A stretch of DNA of 64,000 bases, taken from positions 1 to 64,000 of the forward strand of contig LUZY01000014.1 in the NCBI GenBank assembly GCA_001603805.1. Direction: 5' to 3'. This document shows positions 1 through 9,747 of the stretch, in pieces. Positions within the stretch are counted from its first letter, which is position 1, and each line of letters begins with the position of its first letter. This stretch comes from Deferribacterales bacterium Deferri_01. GTDB lineage: Bacteria; Chrysiogenota; Deferribacteres; Deferribacterales; Geovibrionaceae. The translations under genes were made by a program, and so were the position numbers. The notes beneath the pieces are model-generated. The model was given only the letters and a program-made list of their open reading frames with translations, made no database searches and had not been told where the DNA came from.

Positions 1-35
1 TTTAATACTTATACATGGCTCATAAAAAGAAATTA

Positions 36-73
36 TGAGAAACCCTTTTTTAATGGAAAAAAACGGTTTCTCA
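36..73 (-). terminator. Terminator after dnaJ
   Basis: Nine-base inverted arms (TGAGAAACC at 36-44 and GGTTTCTCA at 65-73) are extended inward by a T6/A6 pairing, giving a long hairpin. On the minus strand it is followed by a T-rich stretch. It lies 31 bases past the dnaJ stop and would end the hrcA-grpE-dnaK-dnaJ transcript. Confidence 0.75.
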
Positions 74-103
74 AACTCTTCCCAAAAAACCAAACTGCAA
101 CAT

Positions 104-1225
104 CTACGCGAAGAAGTCCTTTATTTTATCAAAGAGTGACCTGTCGGTTTTGTAGGTGTCGTCGTTGGAGTCAGCCTCAAATTTTGCCAGCAGGTCTTTC
201 TGTTTTTTAGTGAGCTTGGTGGGAATGATCACTTTAAGTTCTATGTGCTGGTTGCCCACGCCGTAACCCTGCACATCCGCAATTCCTTTGCCTTTAAGGG
301 TTATGACATCACCGGGCTGTGAGCCGGGCTTGATCTTTATTTCCTCTTTTCCCTCAAGGGTGGGAATCTCAAGGGTTTTTCCAAGCATTGCATCCACAGC
401 AGATACAGGAAGTTCCAGATAAATATCTCTGCCGTCACGGCGGAAGAATTTATGCTCCTTCACTGATACGGCAATGTAAAGATCTCCTGCGGGCCCGCCG
501 TGGCGTCCGTGGTTTCCTTCGCCGCCTATGCGGATTGTCATACCGTCTTCTATACCTGCGGGAACTTTTACACTGAGTTTTTTATGGATGCGTTTTGCAC
601 CCTCGCCTTTGCACTCTTTGCAGACATTTTTGATAACCTTGCCTGTTCCGCCGCATGATGAGCATGTGGTGGTAATGGCGAAAAGCCCCTGTCTGTTCTG
701 GATTACTCCGGTTCCCCTGCATGTGGCGCAGGTTTCGATACCGCCGTCTTCCGCTCCTGTTCCGCCGCAGCGGGTACATTCCACGATTCGGGGTACGCTT
801 ACTTCTATATCACAGCCGAAAACGGCCTGCTCAAATTCTATTTCATGACGGATTTTTATATCACCGCCTCTGGTAGGGCGGCTTTTTTTGCGTGATCTTC
901 CGGCAGAGCCGAAGAAATCACCGAACACATCCCCAAAGAACTCCTCAAATATTGTCTCCGCACCTGCTCCGCTGAATCCGCCGGAACCGCCGCCAAAGCC
1001 GTTATTATCGAAAACACGTCCGTACTGATCAAACTGCGCTCTCTTTTCCGGATCGCTCAAAACTTCGTATGCTTCTGAAAGTTCTCTGAATTTGTCTTCG
1101 GCTTCCTTATTGCCGGGATTGCGGTCGGGATGGTATTCCATCGCCAGTTTGCGGTAGGCTTTTTTGATTTCTGCTTCTGTGGCGTTTTTATTTACGCCCA
1201 GAATCTCATAGTAATCTCTGCTCAA
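104..1225 (-). CDS. dnaJ: Chaperone protein DnaJ (Hsp40)
   Basis: Co-chaperone that delivers unfolded substrates to DnaK and stimulates its ATPase. The 373-residue protein has all classical parts: an N-terminal J domain with the HPD motif at 32-34, a Gly/Phe-rich stretch (about 73-110), four zinc-binding CxxCxGxG repeats ([32 protein letters not shown]) and two C-terminal beta domains. The start codon is TTG (bases 1223-1225), preceded by GGGGAT at good spacing. It is the last gene of the operon, 76 bases after dnaK, with a hairpin in that gap that may lower its expression relative to dnaK. Confidence 0.97.
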   Translation of the reverse strand: MSRDYYEILGVNKNATEAEIKKAYRKLAMEYHPDRNPGNKEAEDKFRELSEAYEVLSDPEKRAQFDQYGRVFDNNGFGGGSGGFSGAGAETIFEEFFGDVFGDFFGSAGRSRKKSRPTRGGDIKIRHEIEFEQAVFGCDIEVSVPRIVECTRCGGTGAEDGGIETCATCRGTGVIQNRQGLFAITTTCSSCGGTGKVIKNVCKECKGEGAKRIHKKLSVKVPAGIEDGMTIRIGGEGNHGRHGGPAGDLYIAVSVKEHKFFRRDGRDIYLELPVSAVDAMLGKTLEIPTLEGKEEIKIKPGSQPGDVITLKGKGIADVQGYGVGNQHIELKVIIPTKLTKKQKDLLAKFEADSNDDTYKTDRSLFDKIKDFFA

Positions 1226-1268
1226 TTATTTATCCCCGTAAATTGGCTTTTATTTAGGAAGGAAGTTA

Positions 1269-1292
1269 AGGGGAGCCCGCACGGACTCCCCT
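1269..1292 (-). other. Hairpin between dnaK and dnaJ
   Basis: Arms AGGGGAG (1269-1275) and CTCCCCT (1286-1292), extended by a G-T pair and two G-C pairs, make a stable stem with a 4-base loop. No U-run follows on the minus strand, so it looks like an mRNA-stabilising or attenuating structure rather than a full terminator. Its position right after the dnaK stop suggests it sets the DnaK:DnaJ ratio (inference). Confidence 0.5.
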
Positions 1293-1301
1293 GACATAAT
1301 A

Positions 1302-3221
1302 TTATTTTTTATCTTCTTTTACTTCTTCAAAGTCGGCGTCCACTACGTTTTCATCTTTAGCAGAAGCTGAAGGCTCTTCAGCCTGCTGAGTGCCGGCATC
1401 ATTCTGAGCATTCTGCTGCTGTGCAGAGTTGTAGATAACCTCTGCAAGCTTGTGAGAGGCTTCTGTGAGTTTTTCCACAGCCGCTTTGATAGCGTCCACG
1501 TCTTCTCCGCCCTGAACCGCTTTGAGTTCTTCCTTGGCGGATTCTATGTTCTTTTTAGTCTCTTCGTCAAGCTTATCCCCGTGTTCTTCGAGGGATTTTT
1601 CAGTGCTGTAGACAAGTGTGTCTGCCTGATTGCGGATCTCTACGAGATCTTTTTTCTTTTTATCAGCATCGGCATTGAGTTCAGCATCTTTCACCATACG
1701 GTCGATTTCATCATCTGAAAGACCGCTGCTGGGAGTGATTCTGATTGACTGCTCCTTGCCTGTTCCCTGATCCTTAGCGGCAACATTGAGGATACCGTTT
1801 GCATCAAGGTCAAATGTAACTTCGATCTGCGGAAGCCCTCTGGGAGCTGAAGGAATGCCCACGAGGTCGAAACGCCCGATGGACTTGTTATCCGCAGCCA
1901 TTTCACGTTCACCCTGAAATACGCTGATGGTAACTGATGTCTGGTTATCCGCAGCGGTTGTGAACACCTGGCTTTTCCTTGTGGGGATTGTGGTGTTTCT
2001 GGGGATGATTTTTGTCATCACGCCGCCGAGGGTTTCTATACCCAGTGAAAGGGGTGTTACATCAAGAAGAAGAACGTCCTTCACATCGCCTTTAAGAACC
2101 GCACCCTGAATAGCTGCGCCTATTGCAACAACTTCATCGGGGTTGATACCTTTGTGGGGTTCTTTGCCGAAGAATGCCTTAACCTTCTGCTGAACAAGGG
2201 GCATCCTTGTCATACCGCCCACGAGGATAACCTCGTCAATTTCAGAAGCCTTAAGACTCGCATCTGAAAGGGCTTTGCGGCATGGTTCAAGGGAGTTATC
2301 AACAAGATCCATAACCAGAGACTCAAGCTTGCTTCTGTTCATCTTAACCACGAGGTGCTTGGGACCTGTCTGGTCTGCTGTGATGAATGGAAGGTTGATT
2401 TCTGTCTCTGTTGAGCTTGAAAGCTCGTGTTTAGCTTTTTCAGCGGCTTCTTTAAGCCTCTGGAGAGCCATTTTATCATTTTTAAGGTCTAAGCCGTTAT
2501 CCTTTTTGAACTGGTCAATGAGGAACTCAACTATGCGCATATCGAAGTCATCACCGCCGAGGAATGTATCGCCGTTGGTTGATTTAACCTCGAAAACACC
2601 GTCGCCGAGTTCAAGGATAGACACATCAAACGTACCGCCGCCAAGGTCATAAACAGCGATTTTTTCATCGTGTTTTTTATCCAGACCGTAGGCAAGTGCA
2701 GCAGCCGTGGGTTCGTTGATTATACGGAGAACGTTAAGCCCTGCGATTTTGCCGGCATCCTTGGTTGCCTGACGCTGAGCATCGTTAAAGTAAGCGGGAA
2801 CTGTGATTACCGCATCCGTAACTGTTTCGCCGAGGTAGTCTTCCGCTGTTTTCTTAAGTTTCTGAAGTATCATTGCTGAGATTTCAGGCGGAGCAAACTT
2901 TTTGTCCTTCACCTGAACCCATGCGTCATTATTGTCAGAGGGAACTATTGAGTAAGGAAGAACATCCTTTGCTTTCGCAACCTGAGGAGCGTCAACCTTA
3001 CGTCCGATAAGTCTTTTAATGCTGAAAACTGTGTTTTCGGGGTTTGTGATAGCCTGTCTTTTAGCAAGCAGACCCACAAGTCTGTCTGAATCTGTAAACG
3101 CAACAACAGAGGGAGTTGTGTTCATCCCTTCGGCGTTAGCGATTACCTTCGGCTGACCGCCTTCCATAATGGCTACGACTGAGTTTGTCGTACCGAGGTC
3201 TATACCGATTACTTTGCTCAT
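1302..3221 (-). CDS. dnaK: Molecular chaperone DnaK (Hsp70)
   Basis: ATP-driven chaperone for nascent and stress-denatured proteins. The 639 residues match the normal Hsp70 length. The nucleotide-binding domain starts [12 protein letters not shown], has the signatures [13 protein letters not shown] and [14 protein letters not shown], and is followed by the substrate-binding domain with the linker [19 protein letters not shown] and an alpha-helical lid ending in an acidic tail (EEVKEDKK). The ATG is preceded by a consensus AGGAGG at 7-base spacing. It sits 21 bases after grpE, in the CIRCE-controlled operon. Confidence 0.99.
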   Translation of the reverse strand: MSKVIGIDLGTTNSVVAIMEGGQPKVIANAEGMNTTPSVVAFTDSDRLVGLLAKRQAITNPENTVFSIKRLIGRKVDAPQVAKAKDVLPYSIVPSDNNDAWVQVKDKKFAPPEISAMILQKLKKTAEDYLGETVTDAVITVPAYFNDAQRQATKDAGKIAGLNVLRIINEPTAAALAYGLDKKHDEKIAVYDLGGGTFDVSILELGDGVFEVKSTNGDTFLGGDDFDMRIVEFLIDQFKKDNGLDLKNDKMALQRLKEAAEKAKHELSSSTETEINLPFITADQTGPKHLVVKMNRSKLESLVMDLVDNSLEPCRKALSDASLKASEIDEVILVGGMTRMPLVQQKVKAFFGKEPHKGINPDEVVAIGAAIQGAVLKGDVKDVLLLDVTPLSLGIETLGGVMTKIIPRNTTIPTRKSQVFTTAADNQTSVTISVFQGEREMAADNKSIGRFDLVGIPSAPRGLPQIEVTFDLDANGILNVAAKDQGTGKEQSIRITPSSGLSDDEIDRMVKDAELNADADKKKKDLVEIRNQADTLVYSTEKSLEEHGDKLDEETKKNIESAKEELKAVQGGEDVDAIKAAVEKLTEASHKLAEVIYNSAQQQNAQNDAGTQQAEEPSASAKDENVVDADFEEVKEDKK

Positions 3222-3242
3222 AAATGCCTCCTGATATATCTT

Positions 3243-3785
3243 TTACTTTTTATTTACTTTAACTTTGGCAGGGCGTATGACTCTTCCGTTGAGGGTGTAG
3301 CCGTTCTGGAGAACCAATGTTACGCAGTTGTTTCCGTATTCATCTGTATTGTCCAGCATAAGCGCCTCATGAAAAGCCGGATCAAACTCTGCTCCTATTT
3401 CCAGCTTAATTCTCTCAAGCCCGTTTTTGGCAAGTGTCTCAACCATCTGTTTCTGTGTAAGTTCAACTCCCTGCTTCAGAGGGTTGTTTTCCTCTGTGTG
3501 AGCGAGTGCCATCTCCAGATTGTCAAGAACAGGGAGAAGGCTTTCCAGTATCTTTGTTCCGGCAAACTTGATTCTTTCCTCTGCCTCTTTTGCCATGCGT
3601 TTGCGGAAATTATCCGCATCTGCAACGGCTCTGAGAGCATCGCCTTTTGCATCTTCAGCCTGTTTTTTGAGGGTTTCGTTCTCTTCCTTCAGAAGTTCAA
3701 GCTCAGTTTTCTCCGTAACGGGTGTTTCCTCCGTGCAGGATTCAGCTTCCTGTTCATCCAAAGTTTTTTTCTCGTCCGAATTCAT
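3243..3785 (-). CDS. grpE: Nucleotide exchange factor GrpE
   Basis: Releases ADP from DnaK so that the chaperone cycle can continue. The 180-residue protein has the usual acidic, long-helix N-terminal half (residues 1-90, Glu/Lys-rich coiled coil) and the beta domain with the family ending (NGYTLNGRVIRPAKVKV). A GAGGAT site precedes the ATG. It lies between hrcA and dnaK in the classical order hrcA-grpE-dnaK-dnaJ. Confidence 0.97.
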   Translation of the reverse strand: MNSDEKKTLDEQEAESCTEETPVTEKTELELLKEENETLKKQAEDAKGDALRAVADADNFRKRMAKEAEERIKFAGTKILESLLPVLDNLEMALAHTEENNPLKQGVELTQKQMVETLAKNGLERIKLEIGAEFDPAFHEALMLDNTDEYGNNCVTLVLQNGYTLNGRVIRPAKVKVNKK

Positions 3786-3813
3786 TTATATCCTCATTGT
3801 CATTATTTACTTA

Positions 3814-4839
3814 TTAAGAAAGTTTGTTGAGCATTTTAGTAATAATTTCCGATGTGCAGTCCACAATAGAGACAACCTTCGGGTAGCTCATTCTCTTGGG
3901 ACCGATGATTCCCAGACTGCCCACAACATGACCGCTTCTGGAATAAGTAGTAGAGACCAGACCAAGCTCATTGATCTCCTCCTTGCCGATTTCAGAACCG
4001 ACAAAAATCTGCACTCCGCTTTCTGTCATACACTTTTCAACAATCTCATTGATAAAGTGTTTTTCCTCAAAAATCCTGTATATCTCTTTTATTTTCTGCA
4101 CATCTCTGAATTCCGGCATATCAAGAACATTTGATGTTCCTTCCAGATATATTTCATGCCCGAAATTTTCCACGGCAAAAACCCTCTCACCGAGGGAGTA
4201 TGCTTTTTCAAAAAGTCTGTCGAGATGTTCTTTCCTGTCCTTCATCTCATTCAGGATATGAGATTTTATCTCGCCAAGTGATTTGTCTGAAAAATGGTCG
4301 TTAAGGTAGTTGCTCACCCTTGTGAGTTCTGATTTATCAACAGGTTTCTCCATTTCCAGCATAAAGTTATGCACTATGCCGGATTTGGTAACAATAACAG
4401 CAAGGATCGTGTATGGGTTGAACTGCAGGAACTCTATATGCTTCAGGTGCATAGTATTCAGCTTGGGCGCCACTACAAAACCCACTGAATTAGTGAGGGA
4501 GCCCATCTTACGGCTGAAATGCTGTAAAAAGCTGTTGACGCTGGTGGTTTGGCAGCCTTCCTGAAGTGAGGAGATTATGTCATTGTCCGGTGAGCCGAAA
4601 ACCACCAGCTTGTCTATATAATAGCGATACCCGTTGTCAGAGGGAACACGCCCGGCGGAAGTATGCGGCTGGGTGAGATAACCCTTCTCTTCAAGATCGC
4701 TCATTATGTTGCGTATGGATGCGGCACTAAGCTGCAGGGGTCCGCTCTTGGAGATATAGCGGGAGCCCACAGGTTCGCTGGTCTTTATATACTCTTCAAC
4801 GATTATCCTTAGTACCGATTCTTCCCTTTCGTTCAGCAT
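3814..4839 (-). CDS. hrcA: Heat-inducible transcription repressor HrcA
   Basis: Repressor that binds CIRCE and shuts off class I heat-shock genes. The 341 residues contain the N-terminal winged helix-turn-helix (EREESVLRIIVEEYIKTSEPVGSR through SDLEEKGYLTQPHTSAGRVPSD), which is strongly conserved in HrcA, then a GAF-like dimerisation domain ending in IGPKRMSYPKVVSIVDCTSE. It is the first gene of the operon, and an exact CIRCE lies about 43 bases upstream, so it is autoregulated. The ribosome-binding site before the ATG is weak. Confidence 0.97.
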   Translation of the reverse strand: MLNEREESVLRIIVEEYIKTSEPVGSRYISKSGPLQLSAASIRNIMSDLEEKGYLTQPHTSAGRVPSDNGYRYYIDKLVVFGSPDNDIISSLQEGCQTTSVNSFLQHFSRKMGSLTNSVGFVVAPKLNTMHLKHIEFLQFNPYTILAVIVTKSGIVHNFMLEMEKPVDKSELTRVSNYLNDHFSDKSLGEIKSHILNEMKDRKEHLDRLFEKAYSLGERVFAVENFGHEIYLEGTSNVLDMPEFRDVQKIKEIYRIFEEKHFINEIVEKCMTESGVQIFVGSEIGKEEINELGLVSTTYSRSGHVVGSLGIIGPKRMSYPKVVSIVDCTSEIITKMLNKLS

Positions 4840-4881
4840 CTCTGATTTTTACCTGTCTTATCAATGTTTGCCCTGTGATTG

Positions 4882-4908
4882 TTAGCACTCAATGCCAAAG
4901 AGTGCTAA
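4882..4908 (-). promoter_or_regulatory. CIRCE operator (HrcA binding site)
   Basis: A perfect CIRCE: TTAGCACTC at 4882-4890, nine-base spacer, GAGTGCTAA at 4900-4908. It starts a few bases downstream of the -10 box of the hrcA promoter, so it overlaps the transcription start and the 5' leader. Bound HrcA would block initiation of the hrcA-grpE-dnaK-dnaJ operon. Confidence 0.97.
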
Positions 4909-4912
4909 ATAA

Positions 4913-4941
4913 AGAATATGACTTGAGCCTTTTACTGTCAA
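4913..4941 (-). promoter_or_regulatory. Sigma-70-type promoter of the hrcA operon
   Basis: On the minus strand, TTGACA (4941-4936), a 17-base spacer and TATTCT (4918-4913) form a near-consensus housekeeping promoter immediately upstream of CIRCE. This fits control by repression rather than by a heat-shock sigma factor. Confidence 0.85.
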
Positions 4942-5141
4942 GCAGTTTTTTAACCTATAAGCATAAGGGATTTAAGGTGTAGAAAAAATCAGATTTCCTG
5001 TAGTCCTGAAAGCGCCGGTGAATGTAAAAATTTTGAAGTTTGCTGTCTTTATATGTATTCGTAAGGAAGCAAGTCTTAAGGTGAGAAATCCGCCTTTCAA
5101 AGCGAAACAGGCAGGATATAAGGTATCAGAGAGAGATTTCC
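4942..5141. other. Intergenic stretch between hrcA promoter and lpxC terminator
   Basis: The gene-free interval 4840-5181 holds the hrcA promoter and CIRCE at its left end and the hairpin after lpxC at its right end. In the central 200 bases I see no open frame with a ribosome-binding site, no tRNA and no strong repeat. Confidence 0.5.
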
Positions 5142-5174
5142 CCCGAAAGCAGCCGGTTATAAGCTGCTTTCGGG
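5142..5174 (-). terminator. Terminator hairpin after lpxC
   Basis: Twelve-base perfect arms CCCGAAAGCAGC (5142-5153) and GCTGCTTTCGGG (5163-5174) around a 9-base loop, 8 bases past the lpxC stop. The U-run is poor on the minus strand, so termination may need Rho or the hairpin may mainly protect the mRNA end. Confidence 0.6.
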
Positions 5175-5181
5175 TAATCTC

Positions 5182-6084
5182 TTAAATCCCCTGTGGTTTC
5201 AGCTCAAGCAGCGAACTGAATGCCGGCATATCCGGCTGTTCTATAATGGAATAGCAGTTAGTAGATTCAAGCAGTGTTCTTGCAAAAATATTATTGAGCA
5301 TGTGCCCTGACTTATACGCCCTGACATGTCCGTAAAATCTGTAGCCTATCAGAGATATGTCTCCGAGAAGATCAAGGATTTTATGGCGGACGAACTCATC
5401 GTTATATCTGAGCCCTTCAGGGTTCAGGATTCCGCTGCCGTCAACAACGACTGCGTTCTCAAGGCTTCCGCCTTTTGCGAGCCCCATAGCATGAAGGGCA
5501 TCAACATCTTTCTTGAAACCGAAAGTTCTGGCTCTGGCTACATCTTCAATGAAGCCTCCGTCTGAGAAATTGAAGTACGCCTTCTGTTCCTGCACGAAGT
5601 TGTCATCAAATGATATGCCGAAGGTCACTTTAAAAAAGCGTGAGGGGATAAGCTCTATCCACTTGTCGCCTTTTTCTATGATGATTCTTTTCTTAAACTT
5701 AAGATATTTTCTTTTTATATTAAGCTCTTTTATTCCGGCTTCTCTTATCATTTCAACAAAGGGATAAGCACTGCCGTCGAGAATCGGCACTTCTGTTCCG
5801 TAGACATCCACGAGAGCGTTGTCAACACCGAGTCCGTAAAGTGCGCCCATGAGATGTTCGATAGTAGATATGCTTCCTTTGCCGCAGTTGATGCTTGTGG
5901 CAAGCTGAGTGGAGGTAACAGTATAGGGACTTGCTTTTGTATATGCAGAACCTGATATGTCCGCACGGCGAAACATTACGCCTGTATCAGTATATGAGGG
6001 GTTTACAACCACCTGAATTGTTTCTCCGGAATGAAGTCCTATGCCGTCAAATTTAATTGTATTATTGAGTGTAGTTTGAAACAT
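5182..6084 (-). CDS. lpxC: UDP-3-O-acyl-N-acetylglucosamine deacetylase LpxC
   Basis: Zinc enzyme for the first committed step of lipid A synthesis, so the organism makes lipopolysaccharide. The 300-residue length is typical. Visible family marks are the opening QTTLNNTIKFDGIGLHSGE, the zinc-site region TIEHLMGAL, the VDVYGTEVPILDGSAYPFVE segment and the second metal motif HKILDLLGD. GGAGG lies before the ATG. It ends the pilT-recX-rplI-dnaB-lpxC run; a hairpin precedes it, so it may be partly uncoupled from dnaB. Confidence 0.97.
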   Translation of the reverse strand: MFQTTLNNTIKFDGIGLHSGETIQVVVNPSYTDTGVMFRRADISGSAYTKASPYTVTSTQLATSINCGKGSISTIEHLMGALYGLGVDNALVDVYGTEVPILDGSAYPFVEMIREAGIKELNIKRKYLKFKKRIIIEKGDKWIELIPSRFFKVTFGISFDDNFVQEQKAYFNFSDGGFIEDVARARTFGFKKDVDALHAMGLAKGGSLENAVVVDGSGILNPEGLRYNDEFVRHKILDLLGDISLIGYRFYGHVRAYKSGHMLNNIFARTLLESTNCYSIIEQPDMPAFSSLLELKPQGI

Positions 6085-6103
6085 TTTGTGTGTCCTCCAA
6101 CAA

Positions 6104-6129
6104 CATGGTTATTATAAGCAATAACCATG
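6104..6129 (-). other. Hairpin in the lpxC leader
   Basis: Ten-base perfect arms CATGGTTATT (6104-6113) and AATAACCATG (6120-6129) with a 6-base loop, ending about 10 bases upstream of the lpxC ribosome-binding site. A smaller CCCCT/AGGGG hairpin (6143-6159) and an inverted TGTACA pair (6175-6189) lie between it and the dnaB stop. They could be a dnaB terminator plus an lpxC control element (inference). Confidence 0.45.
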
Positions 6130-6215
6130 CCATTTGAAAGATCCCCTGATTTCAAGGGGTTTGAGATCAAATCCTGTACACAATGTACAACAGATCCGAA
6201 AAAATGTATGATTTT

Positions 6216-7559
6216 TTATACATATCCCTGAACTATATCTCTGAACTTCATGTACTCACCGATAAATTCAAGGCTTACAGTTCCGGTTGAACCGTTTCTG
6301 TGTTTTGCTATTATCACTTCGGTTATGCCTGTTTTCTTTTCCTTGTTGTAAAAGTCATCTCTGTAAAGAAATACAATGATATCCGCATCCTGCTCTATTG
6401 CTCCTGATTCACGAAGGTCGGAGATAAGCGGGCGTTTGTCTATCCTGCTTTCCACTCCCCTGTTAAGCTGTGAAAGGGCAATAATCGGAATATCCATCTC
6501 CTTGGCAAGCGCTTTAAGCGATCTGGAAATATCAGCGATCTGCTGTTCCCTGCTTTCTGTTTTATTTGAACCCATAAGCTGAAGGTAGTCGATTATAACA
6601 AGGTCAAGCCCGTTTTCTCTTTTCAGTCTGCGGCACTTAGCACGGAGTTCCATTGCAGTAATCGCCGGAGTATCATCCAGATAAAGCCCAAGCTCGCTCA
6701 GCTCACCCGCAGCCGCAGTAAGCCTTGACCATTCCTCAAAGCTGAACTTACCGGAACGGAGCTTGTTTGAGTTTACCCCCGCCTCGCCTGAAAGAAGACG
6801 CTGAACAAGCTGCTGCGCTGACATTTCCAATGAAAAGAATGCAACATTGAACTTCTCTTTTCCTTCTCTGACTGACTTGGAACTGTTGAGCGCAACGTTA
6901 AGGGTGAAAGCTGTCTTACCCATACCCGGACGCCCGGCTATGATTATGAGATCCGAACGCTGAAAGCCGTTTGTCATCTGATCCAGATCCATGAATCCTG
7001 AAGGAATACCTGTGGTATCCTCCTTACGGTGATAAAGCTTTTCAAGCACCTCAAAGGTGCGGTGCATATGCTCGCCTATGGGCAGAACATCCGCTTTAAG
7101 CTTCTGCTCCGCAAGGGAGAAAATCTTCTTCTCCGCCGCCTCCACAACCTCTGCGACATCATCTGTGCGGGTGTAGCAGTCCTCCGTCATTTCAACGGCT
7201 ACGCCTATAAGCTGGCGCAGGGTGGACTTATCTTTAACTATGTTCCCGTAATATTCCGCATTGGCAGAGTTGGGTATGATCTCCACAAGAGACGAGATGT
7301 ATTCCACACCGCCGGCTCTGGGAAGCTCGTTTCTGTCATTGGCGTAATTTGCCAGAGATATGATGTCAACAGGCTTTCCGCTTTCATGGAGTTTATAGAT
7401 TACAGAGTATAGATACTGATGGATCGGGGAATAGAAATCCCCCGCCGTAAGCATGTGCAGAACTTTATCCGCCGCTTTGTCATCTATCAGCAGAGAGGCA
7501 AGAACCGCCTGCTCCGCATCAAGACTGTGCGGCGGAACACGCTTTATCTCATTCGCCAT
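6216..7559 (-). CDS. dnaB: Replicative DNA helicase DnaB
   Basis: Hexameric ATP-dependent helicase that opens the replication fork. The N-terminal primase-interacting domain ([17 protein letters not shown]) is followed by a RecA-like core with Walker [11 protein letters not shown], Walker [11 protein letters not shown] and the arginine-finger region ([16 protein letters not shown]). I chose the ATG giving [10 protein letters not shown] (bases 7557-7559), 447 residues, over an upstream TTG three codons earlier, because the protein family starts here. It overlaps the rplI stop by 11 bases, implying translational coupling. Confidence 0.97.
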   Translation of the reverse strand: MANEIKRVPPHSLDAEQAVLASLLIDDKAADKVLHMLTAGDFYSPIHQYLYSVIYKLHESGKPVDIISLANYANDRNELPRAGGVEYISSLVEIIPNSANAEYYGNIVKDKSTLRQLIGVAVEMTEDCYTRTDDVAEVVEAAEKKIFSLAEQKLKADVLPIGEHMHRTFEVLEKLYHRKEDTTGIPSGFMDLDQMTNGFQRSDLIIIAGRPGMGKTAFTLNVALNSSKSVREGKEKFNVAFFSLEMSAQQLVQRLLSGEAGVNSNKLRSGKFSFEEWSRLTAAAGELSELGLYLDDTPAITAMELRAKCRRLKRENGLDLVIIDYLQLMGSNKTESREQQIADISRSLKALAKEMDIPIIALSQLNRGVESRIDKRPLISDLRESGAIEQDADIIVFLYRDDFYNKEKKTGITEVIIAKHRNGSTGTVSLEFIGEYMKFRDIVQGYV

Positions 7560-7992
7560 GAACCTCAACCTTTATCTCGGATTTGATGTCCATATATATA
7601 TTTACCTTAACAGTGTGTATGCCCGTATCCTTGATAGGGTCATGGAGGTCTATATCACGCTTATCAACCTCAAGACCTTCCGCCTTGAGAGCTTCGGCTA
7701 TATCTGCTGATGTTATTGCGCCGTAAAGCTTACCTGTTTCACCGGCTTTTTTGCTCATCTTTATGCCGACCTTTTTCAGCCTGTCCGCAAGCGCTCTGGC
7801 TTCGTCCTTTCTCTTCTGTTCCTTTGCGGCTTCGTTTGCTCTCTGCTGTTCAAGCTTATTAAGGTTGGCCTCTGTAGCTTCCACAGCAATATTCTGTTTA
7901 AAGAGGAAGTTCTTAGCGTAGCCGTCCTTTGCTTCTTTTATGTCGCCTTTCTTCGCAACACCCTTGACGTCTTTAAGAAATATCACTTTCAT
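7549..7992 (-). CDS. rplI: 50S ribosomal protein L9
   Basis: Binds domain V of 23S rRNA and helps frame maintenance. The 147 residues start with the L9 signature ([18 protein letters not shown] and [10 protein letters not shown]), continue through a long lysine/glutamate-rich connecting helix, and end with the C-terminal domain ([16 protein letters not shown]). It overlaps recX upstream and dnaB downstream, a tightly coupled arrangement; rplI-dnaB adjacency is common in bacteria. Confidence 0.97.
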   Translation of the reverse strand: MKVIFLKDVKGVAKKGDIKEAKDGYAKNFLFKQNIAVEATEANLNKLEQQRANEAAKEQKRKDEARALADRLKKVGIKMSKKAGETGKLYGAITSADIAEALKAEGLEVDKRDIDLHDPIKDTGIHTVKVNIYMDIKSEIKVEVHGE

Positions 7993-8485
7993 TCATCAAC
8001 CTCTCTAAATATTTTTCAGCTTCATATATGTCAAAACCACGCCCCAGCATGTATCTCATACACTTGGAGCGGACAGATATTTTATCCTCATCACCCGTTT
8101 TTGCAAGATACTTTTTCAGGACATTTCCCATAAGGTCTTCCATGTCTATATCCCGCTTTTCCGCCACGGACAGAACATAGCCTCTGTTTACATCCACGCC
8201 TTTTTCACGGAGTTTCCTTATAACAGCATAGACTCCGAAACCGGACAGAAGTTTGGAAACAATAAAATTTTCGGCATAACGCAGATCATCGATATAGCCC
8301 AGTTCTTTCAGGCGGTTAAGGGTTTCATCAGCCTCTTCACGGCTGAATCTTGAAATAAGCTTCTCCCGCATGGTGTACTCGGAATAGTCACGCATGGAAA
8401 GAATTCTGAAGGCGTAATCAAGGGGTGATCTATTCCTCTTCTTCTTTATTGAGCATTCCTCCGAGCTTCCACTCGTTTTCCTCAT
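7973..8485 (-). CDS. recX: Regulatory protein RecX
   Basis: Modulates RecA filament growth. Three-helix repeats typical of RecX are visible: [26 protein letters not shown], then [21 protein letters not shown], then [11 protein letters not shown] and later repeats to a total of about 170 residues. The start is uncertain: this ATG gives [10 protein letters not shown] and lies inside the end of pilT, an ATG at 8530 is also open, and no clear ribosome-binding site marks either. Homology begins only near LDYAF. The neighbouring recA supports the assignment. Confidence 0.85.
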   Translation of the reverse strand: MRKTSGSSEECSIKKKRNRSPLDYAFRILSMRDYSEYTMREKLISRFSREEADETLNRLKELGYIDDLRYAENFIVSKLLSGFGVYAVIRKLREKGVDVNRGYVLSVAEKRDIDMEDLMGNVLKKYLAKTGDEDKISVRSKCMRYMLGRGFDIYEAEKYLERLMNESDIS

Positions 8486-9566
8486 TGTCGCTGGAAGATG
8501 ATATGCCCCGCATTTTAAGGGCAAAGTCATCCGGTTTTTTAGCCCACTTCATAGCCTCTTCAAAGGTGACATTTCCCGAACGTACATGGTCAATGAGTGA
8601 CTGATCAAAGCTCTGTGAGCCGTAGACAGAACGCCCCTGCTCTATGAAGTCAGTTATCTGGCGGGTTTTCATCTTATCCACAATACATTCCCTGATTGTG
8701 GCATTTGACACCATTACCTCAATGGCAGCGACACGCCCCGTGCCGTCCGATGTGGGAACAAGCCTCTGGGAAATTACCGCTTTTATTATGCCCGCAAGCT
8801 GTATCCTTATCTGTTCCTGCTGATGGGGCGGGAACACAGAAATTATTCGGTTTATGGTCTCAGGCGCATCAAGAGTGTGCAGAGTGGACATAACAAGGTG
8901 CCCTGTTTCTGCTGCGTGCATGGCTGTTTCTATGGTTTCCAGATCACGCATTTCACCCACGAGGATAACATCAGGATCCTGACGGAGAGCCCTTTTCAGT
9001 GCTTCGGAGAATGAGTTGGTATCCGCTCCGACCTCTCTTTGGGCTATGATGCTGTTTTTATCAACGTGCATAAACTCTATGGGGTCTTCCACAGTGATTA
9101 CATTCACGTATTTATGGGTATTGATATAATCGATCATCGCAGCCAGCGTGGTAGATTTACCGCTGCCGGTGATACCTGTAACAAGCACAAGACCTCTGTT
9201 CTCCAGAGAAATTGTCTTAATAACTTCAGGCAGATGGAGTTTTTCAATGTCGGGAATTTCTATGGGGATCGCCCTGAAAACCATGCTGATTACGCCCCTC
9301 TGAAGAAACGCATTCACCCTGAAACGCCCCACCTTCGGCACGGCATAGGCAAAGTCAGCCTCTTTCCCTTCCTTAAAGCGGTTCTTGGCACTTTGAGGCA
9401 TTACGTCAGTGGCTATTTTCAGTGTGTCTTCCGCAGTGAGTTTCGGAAGTCCCTGAATGGATTCAAGCTTTCCGTGCAGTCTCACTGTGGGCGGTCTGCC
9501 GACTTTAAGGTGGAGGTCTGACGCTCCCATCGCAACAGTTCTCTGGAGAATAGTATTAATATCCAC
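8430..9566 (-). CDS. pilT: Type IV pilus retraction ATPase PilT
   Basis: Hexameric motor that depolymerises type IV pili for twitching motility. The 378 residues hold the N-terminal PAS-like domain (ASDLHLKVGRPPTVRLHG), Walker A GITGSGKSTT, the Asp box, Walker B-like DPDVILVGEMRDLETI, and the His box HLVMSTLHT. The C-terminal extension carries the conserved [11 protein letters not shown]-like tail. No pilin or other pilus gene is in the window. The start follows a GGAGG-like site (GGAGGTC). Confidence 0.96.
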   Translation of the reverse strand: MDINTILQRTVAMGASDLHLKVGRPPTVRLHGKLESIQGLPKLTAEDTLKIATDVMPQSAKNRFKEGKEADFAYAVPKVGRFRVNAFLQRGVISMVFRAIPIEIPDIEKLHLPEVIKTISLENRGLVLVTGITGSGKSTTLAAMIDYINTHKYVNVITVEDPIEFMHVDKNSIIAQREVGADTNSFSEALKRALRQDPDVILVGEMRDLETIETAMHAAETGHLVMSTLHTLDAPETINRIISVFPPHQQEQIRIQLAGIIKAVISQRLVPTSDGTGRVAAIEVMVSNATIRECIVDKMKTRQITDFIEQGRSVYGSQSFDQSLIDHVRSGNVTFEEAMKWAKKPDDFALKMRGISSSSDNEENEWKLGGMLNKEEEE

Positions 9567-9590
9567 GGTTGACCTCCATTTGATAACAAA

Positions 9591-9735
9591 AAAAACTACA
9601 TCCTGTGTTTGCCTATTTTTATGATAGTTCGTAAAAACCTACATCCTGTAGTTTTTACTCACTCGCAGTCTGCGGAGCAAAGCTCCTTGCTGCTCTCACT
9701 ACGTTATGCGTTCATATTCGCTTAGTGCAGGAAAC
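9591..9735. repeat. Repeat-rich recA-pilT spacer
   Basis: The gap between recA and pilT holds a repeated unit, AAAAACTACATCCTGT at 9591-9606 and nearly the same (one extra C) at 9633-9649. It also holds a bulged hairpin with arms at 9631-9643 and 9647-9658 and a small perfect palindrome GGAGCAAAGCTCC (9673-9685). The hairpin could end recA transcription. The rest looks like a dispersed intergenic element, but only a genome search could show copies. Confidence 0.45.
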
Positions 9736-9747
9736 ACTCTCTGAATT

